A stretch of 64,000 nt of DNA, taken from positions 574,557 to 638,556 of the forward strand of contig CATOSZ010000003.1 of assembly GCA_951812805.1 (NCBI GenBank), written 5' to 3'. Of the stretch, positions 56,156 through 64,000 are shown piece by piece. The position numbers were made by a program, and so were the translations under genes. The DNA comes from an uncultured Alphaproteobacteria bacterium (lineage in GTDB: Bacteria > Pseudomonadota > Alphaproteobacteria > GCA-2731375). Each line of letters opens with the position of its first letter. Positions within the stretch are counted from its first letter, which is position 1. The notes below the pieces were generated by a model. It was not told the DNA's origin and made no database searches. It saw only the letters and a program-made list of their open reading frames with translations.

Positions 56156-56251
56156 CGCGGCGCCTCCATCGCAAACTCGCGGCGGACTTTAGCCTTGTCC
56201 GTGCTGCGATGTCATGCCAACTATCGTCGAGAACCTGCCAAGGACCCGAAG

Positions 56252-57037
56252 ATGAGCCCGGCCGACCCGCGCAGCACCGATCCCGACGACTACCAGGACC
56301 TGCCGCAGCGCATCGGCGCCATGTCGAAGCGCTTCGCCGACGGGTTCGCGATTCCCCTGCACGAACACGACCGTGACCAGTTGCTGCATGCCCGGCGCGG
56401 CATCATGCGGTTGCGGACCGAGGGCGAGGCCTGGATCGTGCCGCCGGACGGCGCCGTCTACATCCCCGCCGGGACGCCGCACGCCGTCGACATGCACGGC
56501 CCGGTCGACATGCGCACGCTCTATATCGACCGGGCCCGGGTCCGCCATCGCCCGCACACCCTGACGGTGGTCGCCGTCACGCCGCTGCTGCGTGAGTTGA
56601 TTCGCGCCCTCAGCGAGGAGCCCGTGGTCTACGCCGCCGGCAGCCGCGCCGCCCTGATCGCCCGCCTGATCGAGGTCGAGATCGAGCGGGCCCGGGAGTT
56701 GTCGTTGAGCTTTCCGCTGCCGCGCGATGCGCGCCTGCAACGGCTGTGCGCCGCCCTGCTGGCCGACCCGGCCGACCGGCGCACCTTGCAGCAATGGGCC
56801 GAGGTCGCCGGCGCCTCCGCCCGCACGCTCGCCCGCCTGTTCGAGCGCGACCTGGCGATGAGCTTCGACCAGTGGCGCCGCCGGGTCCGTTTCCAGGGCG
56901 CGCTGGAAGCGCTCGCCCAGGGCGAACCGATCGCCCGCGTCGCCGCAACCCACGGCTACCTGAGCGCCAGCGCCTTCTCCCAGGCCTTTGCCAGGGTCAT
57001 GGGCAAGCCGCCCTCGCGCTACGGCGGGGAAGCCTGA
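56252..57037 (+). CDS. AraC family transcriptional regulator
   Basis: A 261-residue regulator. The N-terminal cupin (IPLHEHDRDQLLHARRGIM, WIVPPDGAVYIPAGTPHAV) should bind an effector. The C-terminal pair of helix-turn-helix units is RTLQQWAEVAGASARTLARL and PIARVAATHGYLSASAFSQA, ending VMGKPPSRYGGEA. ATG 56252 has AAGGA upstream. Divergent from the MFS-IlvD pair, with about 97 bp between, so probably controls it. Confidence 0.92.
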   Translation: MSPADPRSTDPDDYQDLPQRIGAMSKRFADGFAIPLHEHDRDQLLHARRGIMRLRTEGEAWIVPPDGAVYIPAGTPHAVDMHGPVDMRTLYIDRARVRHRPHTLTVVAVTPLLRELIRALSEEPVVYAAGSRAALIARLIEVEIERARELSLSFPLPRDARLQRLCAALLADPADRRTLQQWAEVAGASARTLARLFERDLAMSFDQWRRRVRFQGALEALAQGEPIARVAATHGYLSASAFSQAFARVMGKPPSRYGGEA

Positions 57038-57119
57038 AGTCCCGCCATCAATTGCCGTTTCCCCTACCCTGCCGCGCCGGGTAGGGTGCCCGGCGGGGCG
57101 CGTCCGCGGGAGAACCAGC

Positions 57120-57746
57120 ATGTCCGAGATCGAGTATTTCTACGCCGCCCATTCCGCCTTTGCCTATCTGGGCTCGGCCCGCCTTTCGGTTATCGTCGGC
57201 AGGGCGGGACGGCGGATCCGGCACAAGCCTTTCGACCTGCGCCGGAGCATGCAGCATTTGGGCGCGCCGGGCTTCACCGAGCGGACCGACGCCCACAAGG
57301 CCTATTACTTCGGACGCGAGATCGAACGCTGGTCCGAATATCGCGACGCCCCCGTCGTCGGCTACCGGCCGACCTATCACGACAACGACATCGGCTTGCC
57401 GAACCGGGTGCTGATCGCCGCCCAGGAGGCGGGCGTGAATGTCGACGGCCTGGCCCACGCCATGCTGGAAGCCCATTGGCGCGACGATTGCGACCTCGCC
57501 GACGCGGACACCCTGGCCGGGCTGGCCCGCGGCCTCGACATCGATCCCGACCCCCTGTTCACCGCCGCCGGCGGCCCCGAGATCGCCGCCCTCTACGAGG
57601 CCAATACGGAAGAAGCGATCCGCCGTTCCGTCTTCGGCTCGCCGACCTATTTCGTCGATGGCGACATGTTCTACGGCCAAGACCACCTGGAGATGGTCGA
57701 GCGGGCGTTGCAAAGGCATTTTGTGGGGACGTGGCCGCCTGTCTGA
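57120..57746 (+). CDS. DsbA-family isomerase (2-hydroxychromene-2-carboxylate isomerase-like)
   Basis: A 208-residue thioredoxin-fold protein of the kappa-GST/HCCA isomerase group. YFYAAHSAFAYLGSARL replaces the DsbA C-x2-C by Ser-containing sequence, so it is not a thiol oxidase. VFGSPTYFVDGDMFYGQDHLEM is the conserved C-terminal block. It would isomerise using glutathione. Follows the AraC gene by about 82 bp; its substrate is unknown. Confidence 0.87.
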   Translation: MSEIEYFYAAHSAFAYLGSARLSVIVGRAGRRIRHKPFDLRRSMQHLGAPGFTERTDAHKAYYFGREIERWSEYRDAPVVGYRPTYHDNDIGLPNRVLIAAQEAGVNVDGLAHAMLEAHWRDDCDLADADTLAGLARGLDIDPDPLFTAAGGPEIAALYEANTEEAIRRSVFGSPTYFVDGDMFYGQDHLEMVERALQRHFVGTWPPV

Positions 57747-57795
57747 TACACAAATTGCATCGTCCAGATTAAACGGCTGCTGTATGTAAATAGAT

Positions 57796-58215
57796 TCACA
57801 ATGCTTGGCGCTGTCCGGCTATCGAGTCTATTACGTCCCTCAAATTCGCCTCGGTCAATGGCTTGCCGATATAATTCTTCACAACCCGGTATTGGCAAGC
57901 ACGAGCCTGATCATCTGGATTAAGTGATGTCGTCAGCATTACAACAGCGGTATCTAGAAAATTTTCCTCCAGTACACTCGTTGCCATATTCAAAAATTCG
58001 AACCCGTCCATTCTCGGCATATTGATATCAAGGAATATAATGTCAATTTCTTGATTTCGGTTGGATTCAAGATAGTCGAGGGCCTCGGCGGCGTACTGAA
58101 ATGAAATCAAGTTTCGAACCAGCCCAGATCGCATTATAATCCTACGGTACATCATCTGATCGACCTCGTCATCATCGATAATGACAACCGTGCCGATATC
58201 TGAAGATATACTCAC
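57796..58215 (-). CDS. Single-domain response regulator
   Basis: A 139-residue CheY-like receiver without output domain. Acid pocket IDDDEVDQ, phospho-acceptor Asp in FLDINMPRMDGFEF, Thr in VMLTTSLNP and Lys in NYIGKPLTE are all present. It overlaps the histidine kinase upstream by 4 bp, so the two form a pair. GC is visibly lower than the surrounding genome. Confidence 0.93.
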   Translation of the reverse strand: MSISSDIGTVVIIDDDEVDQMMYRRIIMRSGLVRNLISFQYAAEALDYLESNRNQEIDIIFLDINMPRMDGFEFLNMATSVLEENFLDTAVVMLTTSLNPDDQARACQYRVVKNYIGKPLTEANLRDVIDSIAGQRQAL

Positions 58216-59267
58216 TTCGCAAACTTCCTCAGGAAGACCTTGAATCTTGCACCTTCACCCACATCGGAAACTACAGAGATTCTACCGCCGTGATTAGAGG
58301 CGATCCTCCGGCATATCGACAATCCGAGGCCAGTGCCCGGGTAGGTATCGCGAGTATGAAGCCTTTGAAACAGCCCAAAAATCCTTTCATGATACTCGGG
58401 AGCTATGCCGATACCATTGTCGGCCACATGGATCTCGGCTGAGGTCTCGCATTGGCTGCGAGGGGCCTCGATGACTATACGTAGAGGTTCGTCCTGCTTC
58501 CTGAATTTTGCAGCATTCGAAATTAGGTTCCGAAAAAGGGCGCGCAGCTGAAAGATATCGCCCAAGACCGCCGGCAGCCGGCGGACTTCGATCTGCAAAT
58601 CCGATACTGCGGCCTCTATGTGAAGATCGATCAGGGTTTCATCGATCAATGCCCCTAAGTCGACCTCTTCTTCGGCAATGGGCCGATCGATGGATTGCGA
58701 GTACTCGAAAGTGTCCTCGATCGTTTTTCCCATGCGTTTCACGGTACTTTGTGCGAGATGGACGAGATCGGCCGCGTCGCGATCGAGCCCCGTTATATAG
58801 CATGATGCAAGCTCATCAAGCAACATACTCAGCGTGTTCGTCGGCGACCTCAGGTCATGCGAAAGAGCATAGGTAAACTCGGCCTGCTCCCGGCTGACTT
58901 CCCAGGCCTCTTGTTCCGCCTTTACTCTGTCATCAATGTCATGTGTCCAGCTGATGAACGCCGGACCATTTTCATAATTCTCGACCTTTTGATAGGTCAT
59001 AATACACCAGAATGTCGAGCCGTCCGCTCGTCGTCGCTGGACTACGACCGGTCCGACGAATTCCTGCTGTTTCATTTTATTGGCGATCGGGACGCGCTCT
59101 TCCGGGTTGACCCAGCTGTCCGATATCGACAATAGGCCGCCCGTCGCCGCTCCACGATACATTCTCTCAAATGCATTATTGAAATAAATGCGCTCCTCCC
59201 TATCGCCGCGTATTATGGAAATGGCGACCGGACTCCCATCAAATATCTGCTTGAAGTCTACCGTCAT
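58212..59267 (-). CDS. PAS-domain sensor histidine kinase
   Basis: A 351-residue cytosolic kinase. ATG 59267 (MTVDFKQIFDGSPVAI) starts right before the PAS domain (YFNNAFERMYRGAATGG, then an FISWTHDIDDRVKAEQ PAC segment); a GTG at 59333 would add 22 unconserved residues. The H-box is FTYALSHDLRSPTNTLSM, the ATPase has NLISNAAKFR, DNGIGIAPEYHERIFG and GTGLGLSICRRIASNHGG. No membrane segment. It would phosphorylate the regulator at 57796. Lower GC, possibly acquired. Confidence 0.92.
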   Translation of the reverse strand: MTVDFKQIFDGSPVAISIIRGDREERIYFNNAFERMYRGAATGGLLSISDSWVNPEERVPIANKMKQQEFVGPVVVQRRRADGSTFWCIMTYQKVENYENGPAFISWTHDIDDRVKAEQEAWEVSREQAEFTYALSHDLRSPTNTLSMLLDELASCYITGLDRDAADLVHLAQSTVKRMGKTIEDTFEYSQSIDRPIAEEEVDLGALIDETLIDLHIEAAVSDLQIEVRRLPAVLGDIFQLRALFRNLISNAAKFRKQDEPLRIVIEAPRSQCETSAEIHVADNGIGIAPEYHERIFGLFQRLHTRDTYPGTGLGLSICRRIASNHGGRISVVSDVGEGARFKVFLRKFAK

Positions 59268-59500
59268 GCTACCGGCCACGCTCGCCTCCAGCAACGTGTG
59301 TGAATATGCCCACCTGAAGAATGCAGGAAACACGCGAAACTATATACCAGCAATAAAAGATATTTTCTGTTGAGCCAAACACAGGACATGAAACTTCGTC
59401 ATCGCCCGACACGGTTTCCCATTGCCCTCCGGCCTCGTATCGCGACATCCGGGCCTTCACGCCTCTACGCGCCTCCAATTGCTTTCATTCTCACGGACTT
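59268..59500. other. Intergenic region upstream of the histidine kinase and IS copy 2
   Basis: About 230 bp, AT-richer than average (TATACCAGCAATAAAAG near 59341), with the kinase promoter presumably inside. I see no gene. The IS insertion point is its right edge. Confidence 0.4.
59492..59500. repeat. 9-bp target-site duplication of IS copy 2 (left; right copy 60938-60946)
   Basis: CACGGACTT precedes the left inverted repeat and follows the right one. Confidence 0.93.
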
Positions 59501-60937
59501 CAGCAATTCTCATTTTGGCGATTTGCGTTGATTTTTTCCTATGCAAGGAGCCCGGTTTCTGATTCAAAGTGGCGATGAAGGTGCTCAAAGACCTGATATT
59601 GGAGTTGCGCTCGCTCTGCGGGTCCTTCCCGGACAAGCGGACGGGGAGCAACAGCCGCTATGACATGGCCGACTTCGGGCTTTCGGCCTTCTCGCTGTTC
59701 TTCATGCAGAGCCCCTCGTTCCTGTCCCATCAGCGCACGTTGGCGCGGGCGCACGGGCGCTCGAATTGTGAGAGCTTGTTCTCCATGTCGCGGATCCCGA
59801 CGGACAACCAGATCCGGGCGATGCTGGACCCGGTGGTGCCGGACAGGCTCTATCCGCTCTTCTCGTCCCTGCTGGAACGTCTGGAGGCGGGCGGTGGGCT
59901 CGGCCCCTTCCGACGCCTGGACGGCCATCTCCTGGTCGCGCTCGACGGCACCGAATATTTCTGCTCGCGGAAGATCTCCTGCCCCAACTGCTCGCAGCGC
60001 AAGCGCAACGACGGGGCCGTGGAGTATCACCACAACATGGTCACGGCAGCGCTTGTCGCCCCGGGCCACGCCCGGGCGATACCGCTGGCTCCGGAGTTCG
60101 TCGTTCCCCAGGATGGCGGGGAGAAGCAGGACTGCGAAAGCCGGGCGACGCGGCGCTGGCTGGTCGCGCACGGGCCCGGCCTGGCCCGGCTGAAGCCGAT
60201 CTATCTCGGCGACGATCTCTATTCCCGCCAGCCGATTTGCGAGGCCGTTCAAGCGGTTGGCGGCAACTTCCTGTTCGTCGCCAAGCCAGGCTCGCATCCG
60301 ACGCTCCACGAATGGCTCGACGGCATCGAACTGCCGATCCACGAGGAACGGGTCAAGAAAGGCCGTGGCTTCCAGACCCATCGCTACCGTTGGCTCGCCG
60401 ACGTGCCGATCCGCGACGGTAAGGACGCGCTCCGGGTCAACTGGCTCAACATCGAGATCGTCAACAAGGCCGGAAAGGTCACGTACCGCAACAGCTTCGT
60501 CACCGACATCGCTGTCGACCGGAGCAACGTCGCCGAACTCGCCGCCTGCGGGCGGGCCCGTTGGAAGATCGAGAACGAGACCTTCAACGTGCTCAAGAAC
60601 AACGGCTACAATCTCGAGCACAACTTCGGACATGGCAAACAGAACCTCTCGGCCCTGCTCGCCACCATGAACCTCTTCGCCTTCGCCTGCCACGGCGTGT
60701 GCGAGATCCTCGAAGCCGTCTGGGAAAAGGCCCGCGGCGCCCTTGGCTCACGTCGGCGCTTCTTCGAACACTTACGCACCATTACCAGCTACATCGTCTT
60801 CCCCTCCTGGGCGGCCCTCGTGCGGACCCTCATCACTGGGCAGCCACCGCCTGCCAGAGCCAGCCTCTGAACCGAAACCGAACCCCAAGCGAGTATCACC
60901 CAGGAGACAGAAACAAGAGCCATAATGAGAACTGCTG
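59501..60937 (+). mobile_element. 1437-bp insertion sequence, copy 2
   Basis: Same inverted repeats, length and transposase as the copy at 36758-38194. The flanking direct repeat is CACGGACTT (59492-59500 and 60938-60946), different from copy 1, showing a separate insertion. It lies between the histidine kinase and uvrD and does not obviously break a gene. Confidence 0.95.
59569..60870 (+). CDS. Transposase of IS copy 2
   Basis: A 433-residue protein identical, as far as I can see, to the transposase of copy 1, with the same candidate catalytic segments (LVALDGTEYF, YLGDDLYS, RWKIENETF). Identity suggests recent transposition within this genome. Confidence 0.85.
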   Translation: MAMKVLKDLILELRSLCGSFPDKRTGSNSRYDMADFGLSAFSLFFMQSPSFLSHQRTLARAHGRSNCESLFSMSRIPTDNQIRAMLDPVVPDRLYPLFSSLLERLEAGGGLGPFRRLDGHLLVALDGTEYFCSRKISCPNCSQRKRNDGAVEYHHNMVTAALVAPGHARAIPLAPEFVVPQDGGEKQDCESRATRRWLVAHGPGLARLKPIYLGDDLYSRQPICEAVQAVGGNFLFVAKPGSHPTLHEWLDGIELPIHEERVKKGRGFQTHRYRWLADVPIRDGKDALRVNWLNIEIVNKAGKVTYRNSFVTDIAVDRSNVAELAACGRARWKIENETFNVLKNNGYNLEHNFGHGKQNLSALLATMNLFAFACHGVCEILEAVWEKARGALGSRRRFFEHLRTITSYIVFPSWAALVRTLITGQPPPARASL

Positions 60938-60946
60938 CACGGACTT

Positions 60947-61210
60947 CCCTTCCCTTCGACCGAAGGACGCAATCGCCCCGACCCTATCCGTGAACGGTTC
61001 ACTATGAGTAAAGAAACGGCAGAGGTGCGCTCAACCTGCTGGTTCGGGGAATCCGGTCGTTTGCGAGGGCAGCGCGTTCCGCGGTCGGAATCGACTGATT
61101 CGACAGCCAAGCGCTACTCGGGGCGAGGCCAAGCTACGCAAACGCCTGATTCGATGGTTCTTTGGAGCGTCCCGCCCCACCGTTCAGGGCTCCGTGCTAT
61201 AGAGCGGGGC
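60947..61210. other. Intergenic region between IS copy 2 and uvrD
   Basis: About 264 bp. It contains the inverted repeat GAATCgactGATTC near 61088 and a TATAGA-like -10 (61198) close to the uvrD start. No coding sequence or recognised RNA; the 5' part may be leftover sequence from before the IS insertion. Confidence 0.35.
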
Positions 61211-63508
61211 ATGAGTGATCCTTTCGATCTCGCCGAGGCGGCGCCCGCGCCGTCTCCAGGGCCGTCCCCCCATGCGCCGGCAGCCGGGTTGCCGCCCGTC
61301 TTTATGGAGGGGCTAAACGAAGGCCAGGCCCAGGCCGTGGCGACGCTGGAAGGCCCGGTCCTGGTGCTGGCGGGTGCGGGTACCGGCAAAACCCGGGTGC
61401 TGACCGCGCGCCTCGCCAACGTGCTGCACCGCCATCTCGCCTGGCCGAGCGAGGTGCTGGCCGTCACCTTCACCAACAAGGCGGCGCGCGAGATGCAGGA
61501 GCGGGTCGCCGGCATGGTCGGCCGCGCGGTCGAAGGCCTCTGGCTCGGCACTTTCCATGCGATCGGTGTGCGGATCCTGCGCCGCCATGCCGAGCTGGTC
61601 GGCCTGAAATCCAACTTCACCATCCTCGACACCGACGACCAACTGCGCCTTATGCGCCAGGTGATGGAAGCCGAAGGCGTCGACCAGAAGCGCTTTCCGC
61701 CGCGCTCGGTGCTGTCCACCATCGACCGCTGGAAGGACAAGGGGCTGACCCCGGACCAGGTGCCCGCGGGCGAGGCGGCCGGCCTCGCCGCCGGCCAGGG
61801 CGGGCGGCTTTACCGCGCCTATCAGGACCGGCTGCTGACCCTGAACGCCTGCGATTTCGGCGATCTGCTGCTGCATCCCTACCGGCTGTTCCTGAAGGAC
61901 AACGAAGTGCTGGCCCGCTATCAGCGGCAGTTCAAGTTCATCCTGGTGGACGAATACCAGGACACCAACGTGCTGCAGTACCTGTTGCTCCGCCTGCTGG
62001 CCCAGCAGCATCGCAACATCTGCTGCGTCGGCGACGACGACCAGTCGATCTACAGCTGGCGCGGCGCCGAGGTCGGCAACATCCTGCGCTTCGAGAAGGA
62101 CTTCGAGGGCGCGGCGGTGATCCGGCTTGAGCGCAACTACCGTTCGACGCCGAACATCCTGGCCGCCGCCTCCGGCCTCATCGCCAACAACGAGGGCCGG
62201 CTCGGCAAGACGCTGTGGACCGAGGGCGAGGACGGGCCGCCGGTGGCACTGCACGGCCTGTGGGACGGGCCGGAGGAGGCGCGCTTCGTCGCCGACGAGG
62301 TCGAGGCGGGGCAACGCGACGGCCTCTCCCTCAATCACATGGCGATCCTGGTCCGGGCCAGCCATCAGACCCGCGAATTCGAGGAACGCTTCATCACCAT
62401 CGGCGTGCCCTATCGGGTGATCGGCGGCGCCCGCTTCTACGAGCGGGCCGAGATCCGCGACGCCATCGCCTATATCCGGGTCATCATGCAGCCGGCCGAC
62501 GACCTCGCCTTCGAGCGGATCGTCAACACACCGAAGCGCGGCCTCGGCCAGGCGGCGGTGCGGGTGTTACACCAGGCCTCGCGCGCGTCGGGCCGCTCGC
62601 TTGCCGCCGTCGCCGGCGAGATCGCCGAGAGTGACGAGCTGCGCCCGCAGGCGCGCAAGTCACTGGCCGGCCTGATGGCGGATTTCCGTCGCTGGCGCGA
62701 CCTCGAGCCGCACATGAACCACATCGAGCTGGTGGAAAGCGTCCTGGACGAGAGCGGCTATACCGCCATGTGGCAGGCGGACAAGTCGCCCGACGCGGCG
62801 GGCCGGCTGGAGAATTTGAAAGAGCTGGTGCGCGCGCTGGAAGGCTTCGAGAACCTGGCCGGTTTCCTGGAGCATGTCTCGCTCGTCGCCGAGAATGTGG
62901 CGCAGGCGAGCGAGGAGGCGGTCAACATCATGACCTTGCACGGCGCCAAGGGGCTGGAGTTCGACACCGTGTTCCTGCCCGGCTGGGAAGAGGGCCTGTT
63001 CTCCCACCAGCGCGCCCTCGACGAGGGCGGCATCGCCAGCCTGGAAGAAGAACGCCGCCTGGCCTATGTCGGCCTGACCCGGGCCAAGCGCCGCGCCGTC
63101 GTAAGCTTCGCCGCCAACCGGCGGATCTTCGATCGCTGGCAGAGCGCGCTGCCCTCGCGTTTCGTCGCCGAGCTGCCGGAGGACAACATCCACCGCGAGG
63201 TGGCGACCGGCCTGCACGGCGGGGCGACGCCGATGCAGGCCCAGGTCGCCTTCAACGACGGCTGGGCGGGCGGCCCGCGGATGCGCCGCGTCGGCCAGAC
63301 GGCGCCGGTGCCCACCATCATCGACGGTCAGGCCGAAACGGTGGTCACCAGCGATCCCGACGACACCCGGTTTTCGGTGGGCGAGCGGATCTTCCACCAG
63401 AAGTTCGGCTATGGCCGGATTCGCGCGGTGGAAGGCAACAAGCTGCAGGTGGAGTTCGAAAAGGCCGGCGCGAAGAAAGTCATCGACAGCTTCGTCGAAC
63501 GGCACTGA
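61211..63508 (+). CDS. uvrD: UvrD/PcrA-type ATP-dependent DNA helicase
   Basis: A 765-residue SF1 3'-5' helicase for nucleotide excision and mismatch repair. Motifs in order: [11 protein letters not shown], Ia [84 protein letters not shown]. The C-terminus ends in a Tudor-like [10 protein letters not shown] region. ATG 61211 is chosen at SDPFDL; a longer in-frame reading starts at 61004 but its extra residues look non-coding. prmA starts 4 bp after the stop. Confidence 0.94.
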   Translation: MSDPFDLAEAAPAPSPGPSPHAPAAGLPPVFMEGLNEGQAQAVATLEGPVLVLAGAGTGKTRVLTARLANVLHRHLAWPSEVLAVTFTNKAAREMQERVAGMVGRAVEGLWLGTFHAIGVRILRRHAELVGLKSNFTILDTDDQLRLMRQVMEAEGVDQKRFPPRSVLSTIDRWKDKGLTPDQVPAGEAAGLAAGQGGRLYRAYQDRLLTLNACDFGDLLLHPYRLFLKDNEVLARYQRQFKFILVDEYQDTNVLQYLLLRLLAQQHRNICCVGDDDQSIYSWRGAEVGNILRFEKDFEGAAVIRLERNYRSTPNILAAASGLIANNEGRLGKTLWTEGEDGPPVALHGLWDGPEEARFVADEVEAGQRDGLSLNHMAILVRASHQTREFEERFITIGVPYRVIGGARFYERAEIRDAIAYIRVIMQPADDLAFERIVNTPKRGLGQAAVRVLHQASRASGRSLAAVAGEIAESDELRPQARKSLAGLMADFRRWRDLEPHMNHIELVESVLDESGYTAMWQADKSPDAAGRLENLKELVRALEGFENLAGFLEHVSLVAENVAQASEEAVNIMTLHGAKGLEFDTVFLPGWEEGLFSHQRALDEGGIASLEEERRLAYVGLTRAKRRAVVSFAANRRIFDRWQSALPSRFVAELPEDNIHREVATGLHGGATPMQAQVAFNDGWAGGPRMRRVGQTAPVPTIIDGQAETVVTSDPDDTRFSVGERIFHQKFGYGRIRAVEGNKLQVEFEKAGAKKVIDSFVERH

Positions 63509-63512
63509 CGCG

Positions 63513-64000
63513 ATGCTGGAAGTCGTCCGGGTGAACGAGCCGGATAGCTGGCGCCTGAGCCTGGCCGTGCCGCGCGAGCATCTCCCCGCCTTCGAGCTGG
63601 TGTTGGAAGATGCCAACGCCCTGCTGACCACCGCGCTGCCGCCGGGCGAGGTCTGGCGGATCGACGCCTTGTTCCTGGAACCGCCCGAGGCCGCGTTCTG
63701 GCGCGAGCGGCTCGCCCGGGTCGCCGCGGACGTCGGCCTGCCCGCGCCGGAGGTCGTGGTCGAGCGGATGCCGCAGACCGACTGGGTCGCCGAAAGCCTG
63801 CGCAGCCTGCCGCCGGTGCGCGCCGGGCGTTTCGTCGTGCACGGGTCGCACGACCGGGGACGGATCCCGGCGGGCGCGCTGGCCCTGGAAATCGAAGCCG
63901 GCCGCGCCTTCGGCACCGGCCAGCACGAGACGACGCGGGGCTGTTTGCTGGCGCTCGACACGCTCGCCCGGCGCCGGGCCTACCGGGCCGTGCTGGATGT
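63513..64000 (+). CDS. prmA: Ribosomal protein L11 methyltransferase (5' part)
   Basis: The first 162 residues up to the window edge. After an N-terminal L11-binding-like domain ([19 protein letters not shown]), the AdoMet-domain lead-in [20 protein letters not shown] with [13 protein letters not shown] is the PrmA hallmark. It methylates L11 lysines. Directly behind uvrD. Confidence 0.9.
   Translation, partial: MLEVVRVNEPDSWRLSLAVPREHLPAFELVLEDANALLTTALPPGEVWRIDALFLEPPEAAFWRERLARVAADVGLPAPEVVVERMPQTDWVAESLRSLPPVRAGRFVVHGSHDRGRIPAGALALEIEAGRAFGTGQHETTRGCLLALDTLARRRAYRAVLD

Noticed and set aside
36758..60937. Composite transposon formed by the two identical IS copies
   Set aside because: Each copy is flanked by its own matching 9-bp duplication (TCGCCCCTG and CACGGACTT), and no shared duplication brackets the whole segment, so they inserted separately.
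60947..61210. Possible tRNA-like segment near GGTTCGGGGAATCC
   Set aside because: No acceptor stem, anticodon arm or correct T-loop spacing can be drawn around it.
1..64000. CRISPR arrays, prophage or ICE modules, rRNA genes
   Set aside because: No regularly spaced direct repeats, phage structural genes, integrases or rRNA sequence were seen.

Overview
The window is GC-rich DNA (apart from a few AT-richer patches) with the gene content of an alphaproteobacterium, most likely from the Rhodospirillales or a related order. The evidence is a petABC cytochrome bc1 operon, coq7, trmL, oxygen-dependent hemF, a uvrD-prmA pair, and several luciferase-like (LLM) and F420-type oxidoreductases. No tRNA, rRNA or CRISPR array was recognised.

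Layout. 1-580 is the start of an LLM oxidoreductase gene. 723-1169 is a peroxiredoxin whose catalytic residue is encoded by an in-frame UGA, followed by a bSECIS-like hairpin. 1072-8758 is a long minus-strand run: small hypothetical gene, SDR, OYE-type reductase, PhyH dioxygenase, coq7, dsbB, YqaA/DedA, petC, petB, petA. 8921-10881 carries trmL, hemF and a secreted protein. 10907-15147 holds a DUF1330 gene, a frameshifted degenerate HD-GYP sensor, a Rieske oxygenase and a membrane protein. 15276-20552 is a complete peptide/opine-type ABC importer. 20639-29172 has an LLM monooxygenase, an adenylate cyclase/ATPase/TPR gene with an internal TAG, an NSS symporter, a cation:proton antiporter, a cytochrome c and a secreted protein. 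29254-33304 is a small catabolic group: ketopantoate-reductase-like, carboxymuconolactone-decarboxylase-like, flavin monooxygenase and HSL-type esterase. 33301-35261 is a two-gene operon of a glutaredoxin-fused protein and a second selenoprotein with a U-G-A-C-T-S-C motif. 35387-36642 is an LLM plus PPOX pair.

36655-48796 is one minus-strand operon of large secreted Ig-like/repeat proteins and AT-rich small genes. It carries three independent lesions: a +1 frameshift in an A5 run, a single-ORF IS66 element with an 8-bp target duplication, and a 1437-bp IS with a 9-bp target duplication. The AT-rich 3' end of the first gene, joined to a Cys-His-Asp domain and followed by AT-rich small genes, resembles the exchangeable tip of a polymorphic toxin. 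This is an inference.

49109-57746 holds an aldo/keto reductase, a Lon-like protease next to a small zinc protease, an IlvD/Edd dehydratase with an MFS transporter and a divergent AraC regulator, and a DsbA-like isomerase. 57796-59267 is a lower-GC histidine kinase/response regulator pair. 59501-60937 is a second copy of the 1437-bp IS. 61211-64000 is uvrD and the start of prmA.

The main results are two selenoprotein genes that ordinary gene calling would truncate or split, each with a hairpin at the expected distance after UGA, and the damaged toxin-like operon. Two intact-looking IS copies, two frameshifts and one nonsense codon suggest either a genome undergoing decay or, for the single-base lesions, assembly error.
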